A DNA stretch of 64,000 bases from Pycnococcus provasolii (GCA_049487715.1 CP150580.1:458244-522243), one strand, 5' to 3'. Counted from the first letter of the stretch, positions 1 through 9,491 are shown. The notes: generated by a model from the letters alone, not told the origin. Program-made: numbers and translations.

Positions 1-565
1 TCGCTCCCCCTCTTCCGCTGGTCTGTGCTCTGTCGCTGTCTTGGTTGTTGTTGTTTTTCGCCGTTTCTGGTGAGGCGTTTTCTTCGGGGTAGTCGTCGTC
101 ATCGGCGTTTGTTTTGTCGACTTGCTTTTTGATGGAAACGCTTAGGTTTTGCGCCGACGCCGGCGACGCTAACGCTGAAGCGGCATTTGCTGCGCGCGAT
201 CTCTTTGTTGGAGCGTTGTTCGCCTCTTCCGCCTTGAAGCTTGCAACATTCGTCTCTGCTTTTGCGTGTATCGTTTTTTGCCTTTTGTTTTGCGCCAGGT
301 TATTATCTGTATTTCCTGCCGCCACTTTTGCGTATTCTTGGGTTGCTCTAGCCGCCCCCGCTGAGGCTTGTTGTGGAGAAGCCAGGTTGGATCGCTTCCG
401 CTTAGGCACCACCCCTGGCTGAGCAGGATAAGACCCATCCTTGGATGGCGAGGACGCCTTTCCAGAAGCAGCAGAGGCAGAGGCAGAGGCAGAGGCAGCC
501 GCAGCAGAAGCGCCACGCGTCGGCGACTTCTTCGTGAGCTTGAACGTAACCTTCAGCGCGCCCAT
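1..565 (-). CDS. N-terminal part of a low-complexity basic nuclear-type protein, truncated by the window edge
   Basis: An open frame starts at ATG 565 and runs uninterrupted to base 1, giving about 188 residues with no stop, so the gene continues to the left of the window. It begins MGALKVTFKLTKKSPTR, then has an Ala/Ser-alternating stretch (about residues 20-33), a basic nuclear-localisation-like patch PKRKR near residue 55, further Lys/Arg clusters (KRQK, TKRSR), and an acidic DDDDY tract followed by an Asn run. Clean codon usage across 560 bases and an ATG next to a telomere-like promoter block shared with the gene at 866 support it as real. The composition suggests a disordered nuclear or chromatin-associated protein, but no family is recognised. 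Any folded domain must lie in the missing C-terminal part. Confidence 0.6.
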   Translation of the reverse strand, partial: MGALKVTFKLTKKSPTRGASAAAASASASASAASGKASSPSKDGSYPAQPGVVPKRKRSNLASPQQASAGAARATQEYAKVAAGNTDNNLAQNKRQKTIHAKAETNVASFKAEEANNAPTKRSRAANAASALASPASAQNLSVSIKKQVDKTNADDDDYPEENASPETAKNNNNQDSDRAQTSGRGGA

Positions 566-680
566 AAGTTAGTCACCTCTTAGGCTGGCAGGCGCAGGCG
601 CAGGCGCGGAACGGAACGGAAACGTCCTCGGAGAATGAGTATGGCGGCGAGAATGGCGCAGAATTCGACGGGGGGAATTC

Positions 681-730
681 ATTCGGGGTTTGGGTTAGGG
701 GTTTGGGTTAGGGGTTGGGTTAGGGGTTAG
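681..730. promoter_or_regulatory. Telomere-like promoter block (TTAGGG variants) between divergent genes
   Basis: Three degenerate copies of GGGTTAGGG spaced by extra G/T bases follow an ATTCGGGGTT motif at 681. The block lies between the divergent starts at 565 (-) and 866 (+). Similar blocks occur upstream of several other genes in this window, so a cis-regulatory (telobox-like) role is more likely than a fossil telomere. Function is inferred. Confidence 0.45.
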
Positions 731-865
731 AGGATCCGCCTCTGGCTTCGACGTCTGTGACAGGTGTCTGTGACGCGTCTTTATAGTTTTTTTTTCCCAT
801 TCTCTCTCCGCCATACGATACGAACTTCGAGCGTCGATACGGTCGGTCGGTAAAGGTTTATATGG

Positions 866-1129
866 ATGGTGAAGGACTTCTTCGGCACGTTCAGGTTGGC
901 GTGCGTATGCAAAGACTGCGCGTGTCTTGAGTTCATCTCGAAGCTTGAGACACTCACGCGAGACGAGTACGACGCACTAGGAGGCGCCGTCATGTCGTGC
1001 CAGCGCCGGTCGGACCTCACGCTGCTCTGCGCGACGTGCGGGCACAGCGCGGCGGAACACGCACCCGTTCCCTCGAGAAGTGGGTCGCCACCACCCGTGC
1101 CATTTGATGCGAGAGACCAACCTTACTGA
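866..1129 (+). CDS. Small cysteine/histidine-rich hypothetical protein (87 aa)
   Basis: The 87-residue frame opens at ATG 866, shortly after an in-frame stop at 851. It contains eight Cys including CVCKDC near residue 14 and CATCGHSAAEH near residue 55, an arrangement that could bind one or two zinc ions. The tail is Pro/Ser rich. Codon use resembles the neighbouring genes. A TGTAA element about 35 bases after the stop supports a real 3' end converging on the gene at 1183. No family could be named. It may be a complete small zinc protein or the last exon of something larger. Confidence 0.45.
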   Translation: MVKDFFGTFRLACVCKDCACLEFISKLETLTRDEYDALGGAVMSCQRRSDLTLLCATCGHSAAEHAPVPSRSGSPPPVPFDARDQPY

Positions 1130-1182
1130 TGAATACACAACAAAAAAGTGTATAAGTGTATGTCAATATGTGTGATTGTAAC

Positions 1183-1781
1183 TTACAGGTCCGCCTCGTC
1201 CATCCTCTTTTTCACCTCGTCGTTCGCGCCGGCGGCGAAGCTTCCCTTGAACGCATTCATGAGCATGTCCGTCGCGGCGCTCGGCGGCTCATCCGCGTCG
1301 TCGAGCTCCAGCGTCGCTGTGAGTATGACACTCTTTCCGTCGTCGTCAAGCGCCTCAATGCACGTTCCCGGGCCTGCAATGTACGGCACGTTTGGGAAGA
1401 GTTCCTCGCCGTTCAGCTGTAGTTTGCCTTGACTTGTGTCCGTGACAAACACGCTTTTATTCTTTCTTTCCACTTCGAAGTGCTTATCTTTCAAGCAAGG
1501 CACTTGCGAGGTTCCAATGGAGACACGTGACGCGGGAGGTATATCAACGGAAGGCCAGTCACCGGCGAACACGACAGAAACGCTAGGCGGTGACCCTTCC
1601 CCAGAATCATCAGAGGATAACGCCTTAGAAAACACGGTCTTCCTTGAGCACGAGAACGACTATGACCTGAGGACTGACATACATGTATTCTTCCTCGACG
1701 ACGTCTAGTGGTTCTTCGACATCGACGAGTAAGAGCGAGTGATTGTGCAGATGCAGATGCAGAGACCTTTAAAGCCGCCAT
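1183..1781 (-). CDS. Plastid-targeted FHA-like protein, two exons
   Basis: Exon 1 is 1683-1781 and exon 2 is 1183-1623, joined in phase 0 across a 59-base intron (GTATGT donor, TTTTCTAAG acceptor). The join gives 179 residues. Exon 1 supplies an Ala/Ser start followed by a long Arg/Thr-rich stretch (MAALKVSASAS, then RRCRRTTRRRR), typical of a plastid transit peptide in green algae. Exon 2 has no ATG of its own near its start, which is why the intron is proposed. The exon-2 protein has a beta-rich segment (FEVERKNKSVFVTDTSQGK, then LQLNGEEL and a following hydrophobic turn) resembling a divergent forkhead-associated fold. The tail is helical and acidic. A TTACA (reverse TGTAA) lies about 10 bases beyond the stop. 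It is divergent from VPS50 and shares its telomere-box promoter. The FHA assignment is tentative; the splice model is well supported by frame. Confidence 0.55.
1624..1682 (-). other. Short GT-AG intron of the FHA-like gene (59 nt)
   Basis: On the minus strand it runs from GTATGT to TTTTCTAAG and restores a single frame between a transit-peptide-like exon and the folded domain. Confidence 0.55.
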
Positions 1782-1879
1782 TGCCACACTTGACAACAGC
1801 GAGTGATTTATCCGAGTTGGAGTCCGGATACAAAGAAAAAAGAAGTCTCTGGGAGAGGAAGAAGGGGGAGCCGGGAGGA

Positions 1880-1938
1880 TTAGGGTAATGGGTTAGGGTT
1901 AGGGTTAAGATTAGGGTTAGGGCTACCATTAGGGTTAC
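1880..1938. promoter_or_regulatory. Telomere-like promoter array between FHA-like gene and VPS50
   Basis: Five TTAGGG-type hexamers, partly degenerate, sit midway between the divergent starts at 1781 (-) and 2012 (+). They read in the same sense as the chromosome-end telomere. Regulatory role inferred from recurrence at other promoters. Confidence 0.5.
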
Positions 1939-2011
1939 GGCATCTTCTCCCCTGCTCCGGACGAATATTCCAATTTCAACATTCGTTCTCGGACCCTTCG
2001 CTTTGCTCGCC

Positions 2012-5000
2012 ATGGCGGACATGCTGCGTCGTGCTCGCGACCGTCTTTCTCTTAAAGAAACCTCGAAGTCAAATCCTACGGGTGGTGATCCTGGTGGTGC
2101 TGGTGCTCCTGGTGGTGGTCTTCTGTCTCGTGCGTCAGCTCGTTTTGGTTTCTCATCCGCCATGATTGGATCCAACGCTCGGTCTCCCAATGCATCTTCC
2201 TCTGGGAGGAAGTCCACCAAGAAGGCGTCTTCATCTGGCGCAGATTCGGCTTCTGGTGTTCTTGCGTCGTCGTCGGCGGCGGCACCACTTTCGTCGGCGC
2301 AGAGATTCCTGCAAGAACACCATAGCAACGCATCCGTCTCGTCGTCAGCCGTCTACAACTCCGCCGGACTCGTCAGCACGGCGACTGTCAACGCACTGCT
2401 GACGTCGACGTCAACATCAGCAGCAGCAGCAGCAGCAACAACAAACGACGACGACGACGCCAACTCCGACGAAACGTCGTCGAAAACGCACGAACCTACG
2501 CCGGCTGAGCAGAGAGACGCCGCTGTCGTCGAAGCGCTCGAGCCGGCGTTCTTCGAGTCTGAACTTGACGAACTCGCGGTCGCGCTCACGCCGCTCGGAG
2601 ATGACTTCAAAGAATCGGACATTGAACGCGCCATCGACGAGCGCGAAACGGCTCTTCACGCAGTCACGAACCAACTTTCCAGGCAGGTGCAGGGCCACCG
2701 CGACGAAATCGTTGCAGGCATCGACCAGGTGTCCACGGTGGAACACGACCTAAACGCCGGATACACGCTCGTGCGAAACGCAAGAAGGCACCTCGCGGTG
2801 GCTCAGGAGGAGGCGGCGCAGAGCGCGCGTGTTGCCGAGGGTGCCGCCCTCAAAAGACGCATCACCGCCGTGCTGGAAACCCTCCAGCAGCTCTCCGACG
2901 CGTGCGAGATGAGAGACCGCCTGCGCGCGGAACTCGAGGCGCACGAGTACGCCACCGCGGTGCGAACGTGCGCGATCTGCATGGAGAAACTTTCCAACCT
3001 GGGCGACAAGGCTGGTGCGGCGAAAGACCTGAAAAGGACAATTGACAAGCTTCTCGACGAGGTGGTGCAAGGCATCGACGCGCAGGTGCGTGCCGTGTGC
3101 ATGTCGTTCGACGACGAACGCATGGCGACGATCGTGGATGCGTACGTCTCCCTCGGCGATCCGTCGGGACTCGCGGACAAACTCGGCGCGGCATTCGGCG
3201 AGGCGGCGCTAACCGCCACGACCATGGTCGTCAAGGGATACGCGCTCGCGCCGTCGTCCAGAGCTGGCGGGCACGCCGCGAGCACGGGCGCCGCGGCAAA
3301 TTGGACGTACGCCGAGCTCGTGGAGCGGCTGCCTGGCGAGATGTACCGCTCGTGCCTTCTCAAGACGCTCGAGAGCCTTTTCGACGTCCTCGCCACTCAC
3401 AGAGCGATGGTGCAGTGGCACGAGGAGCGGATGGAGGAGGCGCTCAAGGAAGAGAGCAACAGCAATGCCTCGGAGGTGCTGCGGCGAAATCTCGAGGCGC
3501 TTGCAGAGTGCCAGAGCGCGGCATGGGATCTCATGTCGAGGCGCGTTGCGACTCTGCTCGGCGCACCCGCGGCACACGAGGGCGAGAACTTCGTTCACAT
3601 TGTCAGAAGCGTCGATCGGTTCTGCGCGTGCGGCGAGGCGTTCACGGGCGTCGAGGCGAGTGCGCTGCGAAATCACATGGCGCGTCAGAGCTCCCGCTTC
3701 TTCTCCGGATACCATCGCCAGAATCTCGAGGGGCTCAAAAAGATGCTCGAGCACGAGATGTGGATGCCGCTTGGCGCGCCGGCGTCAACAAATGCGCCAC
3801 ACCTGAAGCGGTCGTTCGTTCGCACGGGTGGTGGCGGTGGCGCATCCTCGTCGAAGACGCCGATAGACGGTGGTGGCGACCCTGCTGCACTCTTTCAACG
3901 TGGCAACCCATTCCGAGCTGACGAGGATGGCAAATTTCTCGAGGAGGATCAGGATCAGGATCAGGACAGCCGTGCTGCAACCGCGGGAGACGATTCCGAC
4001 GACGAACACGAAGCAGCTATGGTAGCTGAAGCGGAGGATGATGAAATGGGAGCAGGCGCTTCACGTGCAGGCGTCGCCGCTCCCGCCGCTGACGGCGGTG
4101 CCGTGGTTACCACGGGAAGTCTCGCGTGCCTAAAGTGGAGCGTACGATATGCGGAGCTCATGCCTCTACTCGGTCCATCGGCTTCCGTCACCGTTTTCCT
4201 TGGCTTGTGCCAGCTGTTCGAGGCTTACATGCTCCAGCTCTACCGCGTGTTTGGTCCGCGCGACCCACTCACGGGCGGCTTTGCGGGCGTATCGACTGGC
4301 GCGCTGACGCCGCGGCTGCAGGCTACGCTGCAGCGCGTGACGCGCAGCATTGGCTGGGCGATGCCTGCGCCGCCGCCGGCGCCCATGCCGTCTCCCACAT
4401 CCTCCTCGTCCGATGACGGCGGCTCCACCGGCGGTGCGCAGACGATGGCTGCACGCGCGAAGCAGAGCATGGCACGCGCGAAGCAGAGCATGCTCGCACG
4501 CGCGAACGGCGGCGCGCCGTCATCGGCGGCGGGTGCTCTGGGCGGTGGCGGCGGCGATGCTGTGGCGTCATCGGAGACATCGTCGGGCATGCTGTCATCG
4601 GGGAACCTGTTTGCACTCCGCGAACGCTGTGCGGCATGCGAGAGCCTGCAGCACCTGGCGTCGGAGATGCGAGGCGTGAAAGACGAGCTCAAGCACGCGC
4701 TCCCACCGAACTACCACCAGAAGGTTGGCGAGTGGTACACGCGAACTCTCGACAGCACGGACGATCTTGTCGAGTGTGTGTTCCGTGCCGCGGCGCAGCT
4801 TCTGTGGCCCGTCTCCGCGTTGGTGGAGGCGATCGCGTCGAGCAAGTACGACGCCGACGACATTGGCACAAGCCACAGTGCGTGGGTCGACGAGGTGCGC
4901 TCCGAGGCGAGCCGTTTCGCCTCCAATCTTGCGATTGCGTCGATGACTCCGCGCGACACGGATGTGCTGTGGGCGAGTGCCAGCCAACACGTGTGTCGCA

Positions 5001-5347
5001 GCGTGGTCGAAGGATGGAGCCGCAACAAGCGTGTCAGCCAGATGGGTGCGGCGCAGATGCAACTCGACCTGAAGGAGATGGCAGCGGCATTCAAAGCTTG
5101 CGGTGCCACGGGCACACCGAACCTTGCTCTTGCGGAGGAGTACGTGACGGTGTTCTACCAGCCCACGGAGGACGAGCTGGGCCGTTGGATGTTTACGCAC
5201 GTGCACATGTGGAGCCCGAAGGTGCTCGAGGCTGCCGTTTCGCAGTACGGAGGCGCGATGGGCTGGAACAGGAAGATGGTTGCGGATTGGGTGGAACGAG
5301 CACGAGCTGCGGTGCAAGCTTCGAACGCATCTTCGAACGTTATGTAA
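2012..5347 (+). CDS. VPS50: VPS50/syndetin, EARP tethering-complex subunit
   Basis: The 1111-residue protein starts at ATG 2012 (MADMLRRARDRLSLK); the preceding in-frame TTG is not used. Residues about 1-165 are Ser/Ala-rich and disordered. Residues about 175-470 form the helical Vps54-N/syndetin N-terminal region (EIVAGIDQVSTVEHDLNAGY, then a NARRHLAVAQEEA helix). The C-terminal third, from about 690, matches the DUF2451 region, including AQMQLDLKEM and EEYVTVFYQPTEDELGRWM. This latter segment parallels the animal and plant syndetin segment where an ETYIKAYYL-type motif precedes a helix. Syndetin replaces VPS54 in the endosome-associated recycling protein complex and tethers recycling endosome carriers. 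Length is close to that of other family members. Promoter telomere boxes lie 75-130 bases upstream. Confidence 0.85.
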   Translation: MADMLRRARDRLSLKETSKSNPTGGDPGGAGAPGGGLLSRASARFGFSSAMIGSNARSPNASSSGRKSTKKASSSGADSASGVLASSSAAAPLSSAQRFLQEHHSNASVSSSAVYNSAGLVSTATVNALLTSTSTSAAAAAATTNDDDDANSDETSSKTHEPTPAEQRDAAVVEALEPAFFESELDELAVALTPLGDDFKESDIERAIDERETALHAVTNQLSRQVQGHRDEIVAGIDQVSTVEHDLNAGYTLVRNARRHLAVAQEEAAQSARVAEGAALKRRITAVLETLQQLSDACEMRDRLRAELEAHEYATAVRTCAICMEKLSNLGDKAGAAKDLKRTIDKLLDEVVQGIDAQVRAVCMSFDDERMATIVDAYVSLGDPSGLADKLGAAFGEAALTATTMVVKGYALAPSSRAGGHAASTGAAANWTYAELVERLPGEMYRSCLLKTLESLFDVLATHRAMVQWHEERMEEALKEESNSNASEVLRRNLEALAECQSAAWDLMSRRVATLLGAPAAHEGENFVHIVRSVDRFCACGEAFTGVEASALRNHMARQSSRFFSGYHRQNLEGLKKMLEHEMWMPLGAPASTNAPHLKRSFVRTGGGGGASSSKTPIDGGGDPAALFQRGNPFRADEDGKFLEEDQDQDQDSRAATAGDDSDDEHEAAMVAEAEDDEMGAGASRAGVAAPAADGGAVVTTGSLACLKWSVRYAELMPLLGPSASVTVFLGLCQLFEAYMLQLYRVFGPRDPLTGGFAGVSTGALTPRLQATLQRVTRSIGWAMPAPPPAPMPSPTSSSSDDGGSTGGAQTMAARAKQSMARAKQSMLARANGGAPSSAAGALGGGGGDAVASSETSSGMLSSGNLFALRERCAACESLQHLASEMRGVKDELKHALPPNYHQKVGEWYTRTLDSTDDLVECVFRAAAQLLWPVSALVEAIASSKYDADDIGTSHSAWVDEVRSEASRFASNLAIASMTPRDTDVLWASASQHVCRSVVEGWSRNKRVSQMGAAQMQLDLKEMAAAFKACGATGTPNLALAEEYVTVFYQPTEDELGRWMFTHVHMWSPKVLEAAVSQYGGAMGWNRKMVADWVERARAAVQASNASSNVM

Positions 5348-5501
5348 CATAGTAGTTGTATGTTAATCTGATACCAAAAGAAGGCATATTTAAAAGTAAG
5401 GATGCACAACCCGCTCTCGACTAGGGAAAAAAAAATAAGGGTGAAATGTCATTACTTTTTATGTTTTTTTTTTTTGGCGTGACCAGCGTCTGTCTCGTTC
5501 T

Positions 5502-7053
5502 TCACTGGAATTCCACCAATCCCCTCTTAGCGAGCTTCACTTTAGGGTACCCTTCGATGGCAAGCAGCGTTGGGTTCTCCATGAAGAAGGCAAAGTTTTT
5601 GAGGAAGTAGACAGCATTCTCCGCCACCATAGCACGTCCGTCCATCGACAGGTTTACGGTCATGCGCTTCACCGCCTTCGGGCGCTTCGTGCTCGGGTCC
5701 AACTCAGCCTCCACGCGCGTTCCACCGACGGCGAGGATACCCCACTGCGGCGGATTCACAACCGCCTGGAACGAGTCGATTCCAAACATGCCAAGGTTGC
5801 TGACGGAGAAGCTCCCTCCCGTGAATTCCTCAGGCTTCAGCTTGTTGTCCCTCGCGCGTCCTGCAAGCTCGCGGATGTCCGCAGCAACCTGGAACACGCT
5901 CTTCTCGTCGGTGTTACGCACGATCGGCGTGACAAGTCCCGTGGGCGTGGCCACGGCAACGGCAACGTCGACGGTTTCGAGCTCGTCGTACAGGCTAGGC
6001 GCATCGTCGTTGAATCGAATATTCGCCAGCTCCGTAGCACGCAGCGCGAGTCCCACGGCACGCACGACGCAGTCGTTCATCGAGATCTTCGGCTGATCTT
6101 CACCTGCGGACTTGTTCATTTCCACGCGGAACTCCTCCGCGGCATCCATGCTAATCTCCTTCTGCATGTACTGGTGCGGGTTCTCCACCTTGCTCTCCAG
6201 GAGTCGCGTCGCGATGATTTTGCGAATGGTTGTGACGGGGATCACCTCGAAGTCGTCGTTGGACTCGGGCAGCGCGGCGGGTGCCTTAGGTGCCTTAGGT
6301 GCCGCCGAGGTTGCGGCGGTTGCGGCGGCGGGTGGCGCCGCCGCGCCAGGCTTCATTCCCGATGCGATGGCGGCAAGCACGTCGCCCTTTGTGATGATTC
6401 CTCCCGGTCCCGTTCCCGCGATTTGCGACTTCTGCAAGCCCGACGAAGCGAGCAAGTTAGCAGCGGCCGGTCCTATGAGCCGTGCTCCCTTGGAGCCAGG
6501 TGCCGCTGGTGTGGCTGCTGCTGCGACTGGTGCAGCTGCAGCTGCTGCGGCGACTGGTGCAGCAGCTGCTGCTGCGGCGGGTGCCGCAGCCGCAGCGGGT
6601 GCGGGAGCGGTGTAGTTGGCGAACGCGGCGACGTCCGCTTCGGATTCGCAGAGCACACCCAAGCACGTTCCCACGGCGACATCCTGCGCACCCGCGGGCA
6701 CAAGTATTTTCGCGAGAAATCCTTCCTCCTGCGAGTCGAATCCGACCGTCGCCTTATCCGTTTCAATTTCCGCGATAATATCCCCTTCGTTGACCTTCGC
6801 TCCTTCGCTCATATTCCACTGCGCGATATTCCCTTGCGTCATGGTTGGCGAGAGCGCGGGCATGGCGATGGGCGTGTGCGGCGGGAGGGAGGAAAAAGAC
6901 ACCTTAGATGAAGAAGGAAGACCCATAAGACCCATAAAAGAGGGCCTGTGAATAAGAAAGGAAGAAGGGGATGAAAGCAGCAGCAGCAGCTACTGCTGCT
7001 CTCCTCCCGAACGAGAAGGCGAAAGAAACACCAGACATGGCCATGGCGGACAT
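5502..7053 (-). CDS. Pyruvate dehydrogenase E2-type protein (lipoyl acyltransferase or E3-binding protein), mitochondrial
   Basis: The best model joins exon 1 (6994-7053) to exon 2 (5502-6902) across a 91-base intron, giving 486 residues. Exon 1 adds MSAMAMSGVSFAFSFGRRAA, a mitochondrial-presequence-like leader. Without it, an ATG at 6935 would give an untargeted 477-residue form. Domain order is a lipoyl domain (residues 31-105, lipoyl lysine in EIETDKATV, about K70), an Ala-rich linker, a peripheral E3/E1-binding domain (RLIGPAAANLLASSGL and GTGPGGIITKGDV), and the acyltransferase core with the family signature GGSFSVSNLGMFGIDSF. The lipoyl domain resembles mitochondrial pyruvate-type E2. 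The usual DHRxxDG catalytic motif near the C-terminus reads DGRAMVA (about 441-447), so the active-site His is missing. The protein may therefore be a structural, E3-binding-protein-like subunit. Confidence 0.8.
6903..6993 (-). other. Proposed 91-nt intron separating the mitochondrial presequence exon of the E2-type gene
   Basis: GTAGCT donor after an Arg-Arg-Ala-Ala leader, ATCTAAG acceptor, phase 0 on both sides. An alternative acceptor, TTATTCACAG, lies inside but would put exon 2 out of frame. The acceptor TCTAAG resembles that of the 59-nt intron at 1624-1682. Confidence 0.45.
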
Positions 7054-7697
7054 GTTCGTGTGCTCGCGTGAAGTGAAGTGCGGGGAGGGTTTCGACGGAC
7101 GGGCCACGGACGGACGGGAACAACAGTCGGGGAAGAACAGTCCGTTGTCGGGGAACAGAACAGGCTTCGAACAGGGGTGCCCAAACTCCATAAACTCCAT
7201 ATCGAGTCCCGACTAATCAGTTCTCTCGCCCGACCCCGGACCCATATGTGAGGCTTCGTTGCCAAGTGACGAATTTGTTTCCCCCCCCCTCCCAGGGTTC
7301 TTTTGGCCTTGGCATCTTGCTTGGACTTGGTGCCCCCAGGTTCCCCTTGGAGGTGTGCCAGCTTTCTTGCCAGGTTTCTTCGGGGTTGGGTGGGGTTTTT
7401 GTTCGGGGTTCTAGTTCGGGGTTGGGATTCTTCAGTCCCGTTCCACCTTCCCGTTCCTCGGGCCCATATTTGATTGTTTTTTTTTGGAAACTTTTCCAAA
7501 GAATTTTTTTGTTGATTGTAGCACATCTTGATTTCACTCCAAAAAATACACTCGCCGAAGAGGAACGACGCGAGCGCGAGCGGCGACGTGAGATTCACTC
7601 GGCTTGTTTGGTTCTGGCTCAGGTTTGAAAGACCGCTCAGGGTACAGCAACAGCAACAAGAGTACCCCGCAGCAACAAGCAGTTAGTAGGGGACTAG
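7054..7697. other. Intergenic region, no gene seen
   Basis: 644 bases between the start of the E2-type gene and the stop of the solute-binding protein gene. It contains GTTCGGGGTT-type promoter motifs at 7401 and 7414, a C-run at 7280, T-runs, and long accidental open frames in several phases without coding character. Confidence 0.5.
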
Positions 7698-9491
7698 CTA
7701 GTTCCAAGGGATTGCTGCGAGGCGGCGCTCGAGGTAGCCCGGGCAGTTGAGCAATGCAGCCTTCTCCAGGTCGTAGTCCCACTGCGGGAACAAGTTGATG
7801 TCCGAGAATGGCGCGGATTTCGGGAAGAGTTGAGACACGACCTGGTTCAGCCCAAAGAATTCTTCCTCGACCATTGGCGCCTTATTGATGGCATGGATTA
7901 TGGCCTTCCTCACATTGATGTCGTCGGTCGGAGCCATGCCGGTGTTGAGAACGATGACCGTGTTCTGGAATACGTCCGAGCGGATTGTCTCGAAGGTACC
8001 GCTGTGCTTGGTCTCAAAGTTGCGCACCTGAGAGCTGGTGAGCGGCCCAATGCCAAGCGCCATGTCCAAGTCCCCAGAAAGAAGTGCGGCCTCCACCGCG
8101 TCCGTGTCGTTGAAGTACTTCACTTCGAGGAACTCGATCGCGGGCGCACCGCCCCAGTACGCCTCGTTCCTCGCGAAGAGAACACTAAGGTCCGTGGTGT
8201 TGTCCGCAGGGTCAACCTCCTTCGAAACGAATTTGAAGGGCCCCGTGCCGATCGGAGCCTTGAGGCCAACGCACGTCACGTTCTCGTAGAGGTGATTCCA
8301 CTTTTCCGGACCGAAGCCGCCTTCACTTTGAGGGGTGCACGAGTTGTGCGTGTCCGTCTTCGTGCCTCCCTCCGCAAAGGCAGACGCAGCCGTCATCACC
8401 AAGGGGCGGAGGTACCCAAGTTCCTGAAGCAGCGGGTAGTACGGCGCGGACGTTTCGATTACGAAACGACCCTCGGCGTCGCAGCTCCAAGACGATATGA
8501 TTTCCGGAAGGCCGTACCACAAGTGCCGTTCTTTCACCGTGGGGTTCAGGACGTGGTCGAAATTCAGCTTGGCGACGCTGCAGTTCCAGCTGCTTCCGTC
8601 GTGGAACTTAACGCCCTCCCGAAGCGTGAAGACGGCGCGCTGGCCGTCGCCGTTGTTCGTGACTTCCCACTCGGTGGCAAGCGCTGGCTCGATAGCTCCG
8701 TCCTTGCCATAACGGACAAGGCCCTCGTAGATCCAGTTGTTCACGAACAGCTCGTTCGGGAAGTAGAGATGGGGATTCAGTGGGCCAACCGACTGGAACA
8801 GCCCGTTCGTGGTTCCAGGAGCCACTGTCACGTTCGCAGAGCCGGAAAGGATGCGCACGTCGTTGAGGTCGTAGGCCCACAGCTGATTACCGGGCAGGAC
8901 GCCGGTCAGGCGGCGATTGAACACGTAGGGGGCGCGCTCGCCCCACAGCGGGACGTTGAACGCCTCGCCGTGCACGTCGCGGAGAATCTCTTCCCACCCC
9001 TTGGCAATCTTTGACTGGTCCAGCTCCTTCTGTACAGCCTCGATCTTGCTCATCAGCGACTCCCGGGTCAGCGGCGCCGTCAAATTTTCCAGCGCCACGT
9101 GGTGGGCATTGGCCGTTGCCTGGCGCCACGATGTGGCGTAGCTGTGGGGATCGTACGGCGCGCCCCACGTCTTGCTCATGAACATATTGAAGGCACCCTG
9201 ACTCATCAGCTCCCCCCACATCTCGCGATCGACCTCGCTCGTGTTGACTGAGATTCCAATCGCCGCTAGGTCCCGCGTGATCTCGTCCACCACAGCCGAC
9301 GCGTGCGGATCGCCCTCCTTTACGATGAAGTCGACGGAGAGCGGCCTGCAGTCGTCGGGCGAGAAGGCGGGGATGCCAAGACCGCCGCCACTTCCCGTGA
9401 TAGCACTCTCCTCCTCCAGCGTGTCAGCGTCCGCCGGCAGCAGCGACCCAGCCAGGAGCAGGAGCAGCGATGCTAGGCGTGGTGTCGGCAT
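7698..9491 (-). CDS. Secreted family-5 extracellular solute-binding protein (DppA/NikA-like), circularly permuted
   Basis: The first ATG (9491) gives 597 residues beginning with a signal peptide (MPTPRLASLLLLLAGSLLPA, then DAD). Residues about 48-215 correspond to the C-terminal part of canonical dipeptide/nickel-binding proteins: a DIIL-type strand (LSVDFIVKEGDPH), the helix DEITRDLAAIGISVN, the WGAPYDPHSY segment (counterpart of the D-x-D-P loop), and a final helix plus VPLWGERAPYVFNRRLTGV. Residues about 216-597 correspond to the N-terminal part, with GPLNPHLYFPNELFVNNWIY, ALATEWEV, TLREGVKFHDGSSW, IGTGPFKFV, NEAYWGG and DINVRKAIIHAINK, ending at YDLEKAALLN. That ending is just where the canonical fold would continue into the C-terminal part. 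The whole domain is thus present in permuted order. These proteins normally feed ABC importers in bacteria. Here a secreted or vacuolar peptide-binding role is inferred. Bacterial ancestry is likely. Confidence 0.75.
   Translation of the reverse strand: MPTPRLASLLLLLAGSLLPADADTLEEESAITGSGGGLGIPAFSPDDCRPLSVDFIVKEGDPHASAVVDEITRDLAAIGISVNTSEVDREMWGELMSQGAFNMFMSKTWGAPYDPHSYATSWRQATANAHHVALENLTAPLTRESLMSKIEAVQKELDQSKIAKGWEEILRDVHGEAFNVPLWGERAPYVFNRRLTGVLPGNQLWAYDLNDVRILSGSANVTVAPGTTNGLFQSVGPLNPHLYFPNELFVNNWIYEGLVRYGKDGAIEPALATEWEVTNNGDGQRAVFTLREGVKFHDGSSWNCSVAKLNFDHVLNPTVKERHLWYGLPEIISSWSCDAEGRFVIETSAPYYPLLQELGYLRPLVMTAASAFAEGGTKTDTHNSCTPQSEGGFGPEKWNHLYENVTCVGLKAPIGTGPFKFVSKEVDPADNTTDLSVLFARNEAYWGGAPAIEFLEVKYFNDTDAVEAALLSGDLDMALGIGPLTSSQVRNFETKHSGTFETIRSDVFQNTVIVLNTGMAPTDDINVRKAIIHAINKAPMVEEEFFGLNQVVSQLFPKSAPFSDINLFPQWDYDLEKAALLNCPGYLERRLAAIPWN

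Noticed and set aside
681-730. Interstitial telomere from chromosome fusion
   Set aside because: The repeats are few and degenerate, and similar blocks recur at many promoters, so a regulatory explanation fits better.
2003-2011. TTG at 2003 as VPS50 start
   Set aside because: An in-frame ATG with good context follows three codons later.
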